25,487 nucleotides of DNA from the IMG/VR virus record IMGVR_UViG_3300033149_000404, positions 1 through 25,487 of that record; one strand, written 5' to 3'. The notes under the pieces were generated by a model. It was not told where the DNA came from. It searched no databases and worked only from the letters and a program-made list of their open reading frames with translations. The position numbers were made by a program, and so were the translations under genes. Below are positions 23,072-25,487 of the stretch, one piece after another. Numbering within the stretch: position 1 is the first letter of the stretch; each line of letters opens with the position of its first letter. The stretch is from a virus.

Positions 23072-23078
23072 TCACATT
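23057..23078. promoter_or_regulatory. Inverted-repeat operator over the -10 box
   Basis: AATGTGA (23057-23063) and TCACATT (23072-23078) form a perfect 7-bp inverted repeat separated by GTTATAAT, so the -10 box sits in its centre. A second smaller dyad, TTCAC (23071-23075) with GTGAA (23082-23086), overlaps. Placement is ideal for a repressor. The AATGTG half-site also occurs at the portal and 17922 promoters. Confidence 0.65.
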
Positions 23079-23096
23079 ACAGTGAACAATATAATT

Positions 23097-23150
23097 ATAC
23101 CAAAATCTAGCAACCCACACAAGTGAGTGCCAAGAATTGGTATTTTTTTT
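23097..23150 (+). promoter_or_regulatory. Leader stem with T-tract before the YopX-like gene
   Basis: ATACCAA (23097-23103) pairs with TTGGTAT (23137-23143), or locally CCAA-GAA-TTGG (23130-23140), and is followed by TTTTTTT, then ATT and the ATG at 23154. It is attenuator-like, with no Shine-Dalgarno. Confidence 0.5.
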
Positions 23151-23153
23151 ATT

Positions 23154-23510
23154 ATGAATAGAGAAATTAAATTCCGAGCTTGGCACAAACCAAGACAGAT
23201 GATAATTACAAACGAGATGCTAATGAATTGGGAAACCAAAGACGGCGAGTATCTACATAGGGCTTTAACAGATGAGGACTATGTAGTAATGCAATACACA
23301 GGGTTGAAGGATAAGAATGGTAAAGAGATATATGAGGGTGATATTGTTAAAAAGGAGTCTGGTAAAACTAATAAAACTGAGGGTGAATTTACTGTTATAT
23401 GGAAAGGTGCGGGATTTTCTATATACAACGCCCAAAATAAATATACAGGTTGGCTAGGTAAAGATGTGGCTAATCATTCAGAAGTGATTGGCAATATCTT
23501 TACAGAGTAA
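23154..23510 (+). CDS. YopX-family phage protein
   Basis: A 118-residue protein starting MNREIKFRAWHKPRQMI, the characteristic opening of YopX proteins, followed by the typical MQYTGLKDKNGKEIYEGDIVKK (about 58-79, quoted in two halves of the family motif) and an SH3-like C-terminus ending VIGNIFTE. The family is widespread in phages of low-GC bacteria; its role is unknown. I chose the ATG at 23154 rather than the in-frame GTG at 23127, because the latter lies within the leader stem and the family begins at MNREIKF. Regulated by the promoter and operator upstream. Confidence 0.88.
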   Translation: MNREIKFRAWHKPRQMIITNEMLMNWETKDGEYLHRALTDEDYVVMQYTGLKDKNGKEIYEGDIVKKESGKTNKTEGEFTVIWKGAGFSIYNAQNKYTGWLGKDVANHSEVIGNIFTE

Positions 23511-23518
23511 ATCTGTAA

Positions 23519-23676
23519 GTTGACGGGGCTACACTAGCCTATCCATACTTTAGTTGGATTTATAGTGTCCAAAACGGATACCTCAATCATATATGATTAG
23601 GAAACGGCTTGGTTAACAGAGAAAAGAATACCTGAAGATTTAAATACCCTGGGGGCTATATAGGGATAAATATTTT
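23519..23676 (+). promoter_or_regulatory. Structured non-coding leader upstream of the 68-aa gene
   Basis: Between two genes lie several nested stems: ACACTA (23531-23536) with TAGTGT (23563-23568) enclosing ATCCA (23541-23545) with TGGAT (23555-23559); CCAA (23569-23572) with TTGG (23609-23612) enclosing CCT-AATCA (23581-23589) with TGATT-AGG (23594-23601); and CCCT (23647-23650) with AGGG (23662-23665) near the ATG. GGCTA-CAC-TAGCC (23528-23539 region) is a competing hairpin. A weak TTGACG/CATACT pair (23520-23549) could be a promoter. It might be a riboswitch-like or regulatory RNA; I recognise no family. Confidence 0.4.
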
Positions 23677-23883
23677 ATGGAACAAAAGCAAGATAAACTA
23701 CGAATTAAAGAATCAATTGGTAAAGTTAGACCTTGTGAATTGGGTAGAATGTTTAAAGATTATTACAACAAATATCTTAAAGTTGCTGATACTTCAGAAC
23801 CTTTTAAAGAGGCATTAGATATTTTTGACGGTTTAGTTCCTGTTACTACTCAGACACTTGACGACGTGTCTACTTTAGCGTAA
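23677..23883 (+). CDS. Small hypothetical phage protein (68 aa)
   Basis: A helical, charged protein (MEQKQDKLRIKESIGKVRPC..., FKDYYNKYLKVADTSEPFKEALDIF). ATTTT directly precedes the ATG and there is no Shine-Dalgarno, as at other leader-hairpin genes here. It is not recognised. The long structured leader suggests it is regulated after transcription start. Confidence 0.55.
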   Translation: MEQKQDKLRIKESIGKVRPCELGRMFKDYYNKYLKVADTSEPFKEALDIFDGLVPVTTQTLDDVSTLA

Positions 23884-23911
23884 TATTAGTTTAATATATA
23901 GTTAATATTTG

Positions 23912-23977
23912 AATGGATTTGTTCGGCGGTAGCAACGAAAGTGGAAGAAACTACATTTAGTGCTGGACATATCCATT
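23912..23977 (+). ncRNA. Candidate structured RNA between the 68-aa and HTH genes
   Basis: AATGGAT (23912-23918) pairs with ATCCATT (23971-23977), and after one T-T mismatch TGTTCGGC (23920-23927) pairs with GCTGGACA (23962-23969): 15 pairs over 66 nt, two of them G-U, which favours an RNA role over a DNA-binding site. Inside, GTAG (23929-23932) pairs with CTAC (23951-23954). It could be a cis-regulator of the HTH gene starting at 23990 or a small RNA. No match with a ribozyme or riboswitch core that I know. Confidence 0.5.
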
Positions 23978-23989
23978 TAGGTATTAACT

Positions 23990-24193
23990 ATGCCAAGACT
24001 AAATAAATATTATCAAGGACTTCAAAACTACAAAGATGAGTTAATTTATAACTCTCATATGATGAATGGTTTGAGTTTAGAAGAATTAGGTTGGATTTTT
24101 GGTATGACTAAACAAGGAATTCATAAAGCCTTAAAAAGGCATAAGAGCAACCTTAAGAAAAGAGGAATTACTATTTTAGACAAAAGTAGTTGA
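23990..24193 (+). CDS. Small helix-turn-helix protein
   Basis: A 67-residue basic protein with a clear HTH: GLSLEELGWIFGMTKQGIHKALKRHK (about 28-53; quoted as helix-turn-helix of the sigma-region-4 type, with LSLEELGWIFGMT as helix 2 plus turn and KQGIHKALKRH as recognition helix). It is likely a DNA-binding transcription regulator. It is a candidate for binding the AAATGTG dyads, but this is only inferred from proximity. No Shine-Dalgarno precedes the ATG; a structured RNA does. Confidence 0.7.
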   Translation: MPRLNKYYQGLQNYKDELIYNSHMMNGLSLEELGWIFGMTKQGIHKALKRHKSNLKKRGITILDKSS

Positions 24194-24217
24194 CAAATGG
24201 TTTAAAAAGTATATACT
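24190..24217 (+). promoter_or_regulatory. Sigma70-type promoter before the 24235/24250 gene
   Basis: Consensus TTGACA (24190-24195), a 16-nt spacer and TATACT (24212-24217). The start site would be about 24224, so the leader is only 10-25 nt. It overlaps the stop of the HTH gene. Confidence 0.65.
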
Positions 24218-24249
24218 TAACATAGTAAATAATTATGAAGGGAACAAAG

Positions 24250-24504
24250 ATGAAAACAGCTACAAAAAACTATCACCCTAAACTTGTAAAAAATTTGAAT
24301 GATTTAACAGATAGAGCGTTAGATTGTTTTAATATCAAAAATCCTTTGAAGAATAAAAATCCTACTTGGGATGATTTATATAAATATGGTTTTACCAGCA
24401 AAATTAAAACTATAAGAAAGCCATCTTTTGAAGATTTTATTAACGAGGAAAAATACAGTGATGAAGGAATTGCATTTGATGAAGATGGGAGTTTAATAGA
24501 GTGA
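24250..24504 (+). CDS. Hypothetical phage protein (84-89 aa)
   Basis: The protein has a basic N-terminus (KTATKNYHPKLVKNLNDLTD) and an acidic C-terminus (FEDFINEEKYSDEGIAFDED). It is not recognised. ATGs at 24235 and 24250 are both possible; the second has AAGGGA 6 nt upstream and is preferred here, while the first would be nearly leaderless. The end overlaps the RlpA-like gene by 4 nt (GTGA). Confidence 0.55.
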   Translation: MKTATKNYHPKLVKNLNDLTDRALDCFNIKNPLKNKNPTWDDLYKYGFTSKIKTIRKPSFEDFINEEKYSDEGIAFDEDGSLIE

Positions 24505-24992
24505 CTTACAAAATTGTTACACAGAATAACATATATTTAGAGCAGGAGTTAAAAAGAAAGTTTTATACAGGATTAGGTTTGGGAATAGCAATAACTACAT
24601 TGGTTTTAAGTCCATTTATTCTTGTTAAGGAAGCCCCTACTCAAGAAGCAAATTCCGACCTTATGCAGGTAGAAGAGCAGGTAGAAGATAAACAAACTTG
24701 GGTAGGTAAGGCTTCCTATTATTCTTGGGATGGTTGTGTTGGATGTGACCCTAATAGAATAATGGCTAATGGTGAGGTTTTAGATGATAATGCTTATACA
24801 GTTGCGTTTAATGAGCTTCCATTGGGTACTTATGTAATGGTCAGAAATTTGGCTAATGGTCAATTTGTTACAGCACAAGTTACTGATACTGGTGGATTTG
24901 ATAAATTAGACAGAATTATTGATTTAACTATAGCTGTTAAGAATGCAATAGGTTGTGGTGATTTATGTGATGTGGAGGTCAAAGAGTTATGA
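24501..24992 (+). CDS. RlpA-like double-psi beta-barrel protein with N-terminal membrane anchor
   Basis: A 163-residue protein starting with GTG in an overlap with the previous gene. Residues about 21-42 form a hydrophobic segment (signal anchor), then a linker rich in Glu/Gln (44-66), then an RlpA-like DPBB domain (about 67-162): GKASYYSWDGCVGC, IMANGEVLDDNAYTVAFNEL, PLGTYVMVRNL, the key VTDTGGFDKLDRIIDLT and IGCGDLCDVEV. D129 in VTDTGG is the conserved acidic residue of this family. Cysteines C79, C82, C152 and C156 may form disulfides outside the cell. RlpA proteins can act as peptidoglycan lytic transglycosylases. It lies far from the lysis cassette, so roles in entry exclusion, envelope remodelling or a spanin-like step are possible. 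It could have been acquired from a host. Confidence 0.82.
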   Translation: MTYKIVTQNNIYLEQELKRKFYTGLGLGIAITTLVLSPFILVKEAPTQEANSDLMQVEEQVEDKQTWVGKASYYSWDGCVGCDPNRIMANGEVLDDNAYTVAFNELPLGTYVMVRNLANGQFVTAQVTDTGGFDKLDRIIDLTIAVKNAIGCGDLCDVEVKEL

Positions 24993-25135
24993 ATATAGAT
25001 AGATATTGTCATGTGTGTGGGGGTTATATAAGTTTAAAACAATATATGTATTGTAAAAAACATAATATGAAACCCACTTGTTGGGATTGCCAAAAGGGTA
25101 ACAAATTAGTAAGCAAGGAGGTGAAAAAGAAATGA
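24989..25135 (+). CDS. Small zinc-ribbon protein (48 aa)
   Basis: The ORF MNIDRYCHVCGGYISLKQYM... carries two cysteine pairs, CHVC (7-10) and CWDC (31-34), with C22 and H25 between them (YCKKHN), so a zinc ribbon is likely. It overlaps the RlpA-like gene by 4 nt (ATGA) and the following ATG by 4 nt, as expected in a compact operon. The DNA near its end holds the AAGGAGGTG of the next gene. Function unknown. Confidence 0.65.
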   Translation: MNIDRYCHVCGGYISLKQYMYCKKHNMKPTCWDCQKGNKLVSKEVKKK

Positions 25136-25487
25136 GTTTTAAACCAGAAGGATATGAAAAATTTACTGCGAGTAATTATATGAAGTTAGAAGAAGGACCT
25201 AACAAGATTAGGATATTAACAGAGCCTATAAATGGTTATGAGTATTGGGTATTTGAGGATGGTCAGATTGTACCAAAGGGAACATTAGCAGGACCAGGAG
25301 GAAAACCTGTTAGATTAAGACCCAGTGAAAATTTTACTAAAGAGCAGATAGCAAATATGAGAATGTTCTCTGCGATGGTTGTGTGGAATTATAATCTTGA
25401 GAAAGTGCAAATACTAGAGATTAAGCAGATTGGTATTATGAATGCTTTGGACGCTTTGTATGATTCAAAGGCGTGGGGAGATGCTAC
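25132..25487 (+). CDS. Putative phage single-stranded DNA-binding protein (cut by window edge)
   Basis: The first 118 residues are visible: MSFKPEGYEKFTASNYMKLE, then GPNKIRILTEPINGYEYWVF, GPGGKPVRLRPSENFTKEQ, MRMFSAMVVWNYNLEKVQIL and EIKQIGIMNALDALYDSKAW. The pattern Y-x-K-L-x-E-G-x-N-K-I-R-I-L-x-x-P-x-x-G-Y-E-Y-W followed by a W-N-Y-x-x-x-K-V-Q-I-L-E-I segment resembles phage OB-fold ssDNA-binding proteins, though not decisively. AAGGAGGTG lies about 11 nt before the ATG. It probably opens the DNA replication module beyond the window. Confidence 0.6.
   Translation, partial: MSFKPEGYEKFTASNYMKLEEGPNKIRILTEPINGYEYWVFEDGQIVPKGTLAGPGGKPVRLRPSENFTKEQIANMRMFSAMVVWNYNLEKVQILEIKQIGIMNALDALYDSKAWGDA

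Noticed and set aside
23057-23078. CRP-type site (TGTGA-N-TCACA)
   Set aside because: The half-sites look alike, but the spacer is 8 nt rather than 6 and the site covers the -10 box. A phage operator is more likely.
23127-23153. GTG at 23127 as YopX start
   Set aside because: The family begins MxREIKFRAW, which matches ATG 23154, and the GTG is within the leader stem.
23913-23960. 15-codon ORF starting ATGGATTTG
   Set aside because: It has no Shine-Dalgarno, and its sequence is better explained by the paired arms of the structured RNA.

Overview
The window is a contiguous part of a tailed double-stranded DNA phage or prophage. It is AT-rich, uses the standard genetic code (UGA ends many genes), and every convincing gene lies on the + strand. 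The left edge cuts the large terminase gene and the right edge cuts a putative single-stranded-DNA-binding protein gene. The portal, HK97-type protease and capsid, head-tail connectors, tail tube, frameshifted tail chaperone and tape measure indicate a siphovirus; the 481-residue tape measure suggests a rather short tail. No integrase, repressor or host flank is visible, so lysogeny and host cannot be settled. An RlpA-like protein with a GCxGC / GCGDLC cysteine pattern resembles, from memory, forms seen in Patescibacteria (CPR). That is only a weak hint about the host.

Layout. 1-8234: packaging and head-fibre module (TerL, a portal fused to a MuF domain, a coiled-coil structural protein, a collagen-like protein with Gly-Ala/Pro-Thr repeats, a putative fibre protein, a GT2 glycosyltransferase with TPR-like C-terminus, a small zinc ribbon). 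8235-8408: promoter, possible small RNA with a strong terminator, and a second large hairpin. 8409-17921: prohead protease, major capsid protein, structured leader, a 56-aa protein, connectors, tail tube, tail chaperone with -1 frameshift extension, tape measure and two distal-tail proteins. 17922-20301: new promoter, Cys-rich protein, two paralogous fibre-type proteins and a LamG-domain protein. 20298-21501: lysis cassette (XhlA-like protein, M23 endopeptidase, holin) closed by a terminator. 21595-22892: a 58-aa protein and a calcineurin-like phosphoesterase, closed by a terminator. 22893-25487: a regulatory-looking region with short genes (YopX-like, HTH, RlpA-like, zinc ribbon, ssDNA-binding candidate) separated by structured non-coding stretches.

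How it fits together. TerL and portal package DNA into a capsid built by the protease and capsid protein; connectors join it to a tail whose length is set by the tape measure with help from the G/GT chaperones; the fibre, collagen and LamG proteins probably contact the host; holin, XhlA-like protein and M23 enzyme release progeny. The glycosyltransferase next to a Thr-rich collagen protein suggests glycosylated virion fibres.

The most distinctive non-coding signal is a recurring promoter arrangement. An AAATGTG half-site sits at or next to a TATAAT box, followed by a short leader with a terminator-like hairpin and U-rich tract abutting an ATG that has no Shine-Dalgarno sequence. It occurs before the portal gene, before the Cys-rich gene at 17972 and, in variant form, before the YopX-like gene. 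Further unexplained structured RNAs lie at 8239-8341, 10908-11024, 23519-23676 and 23912-23977. All folds and promoters here were found by eye.
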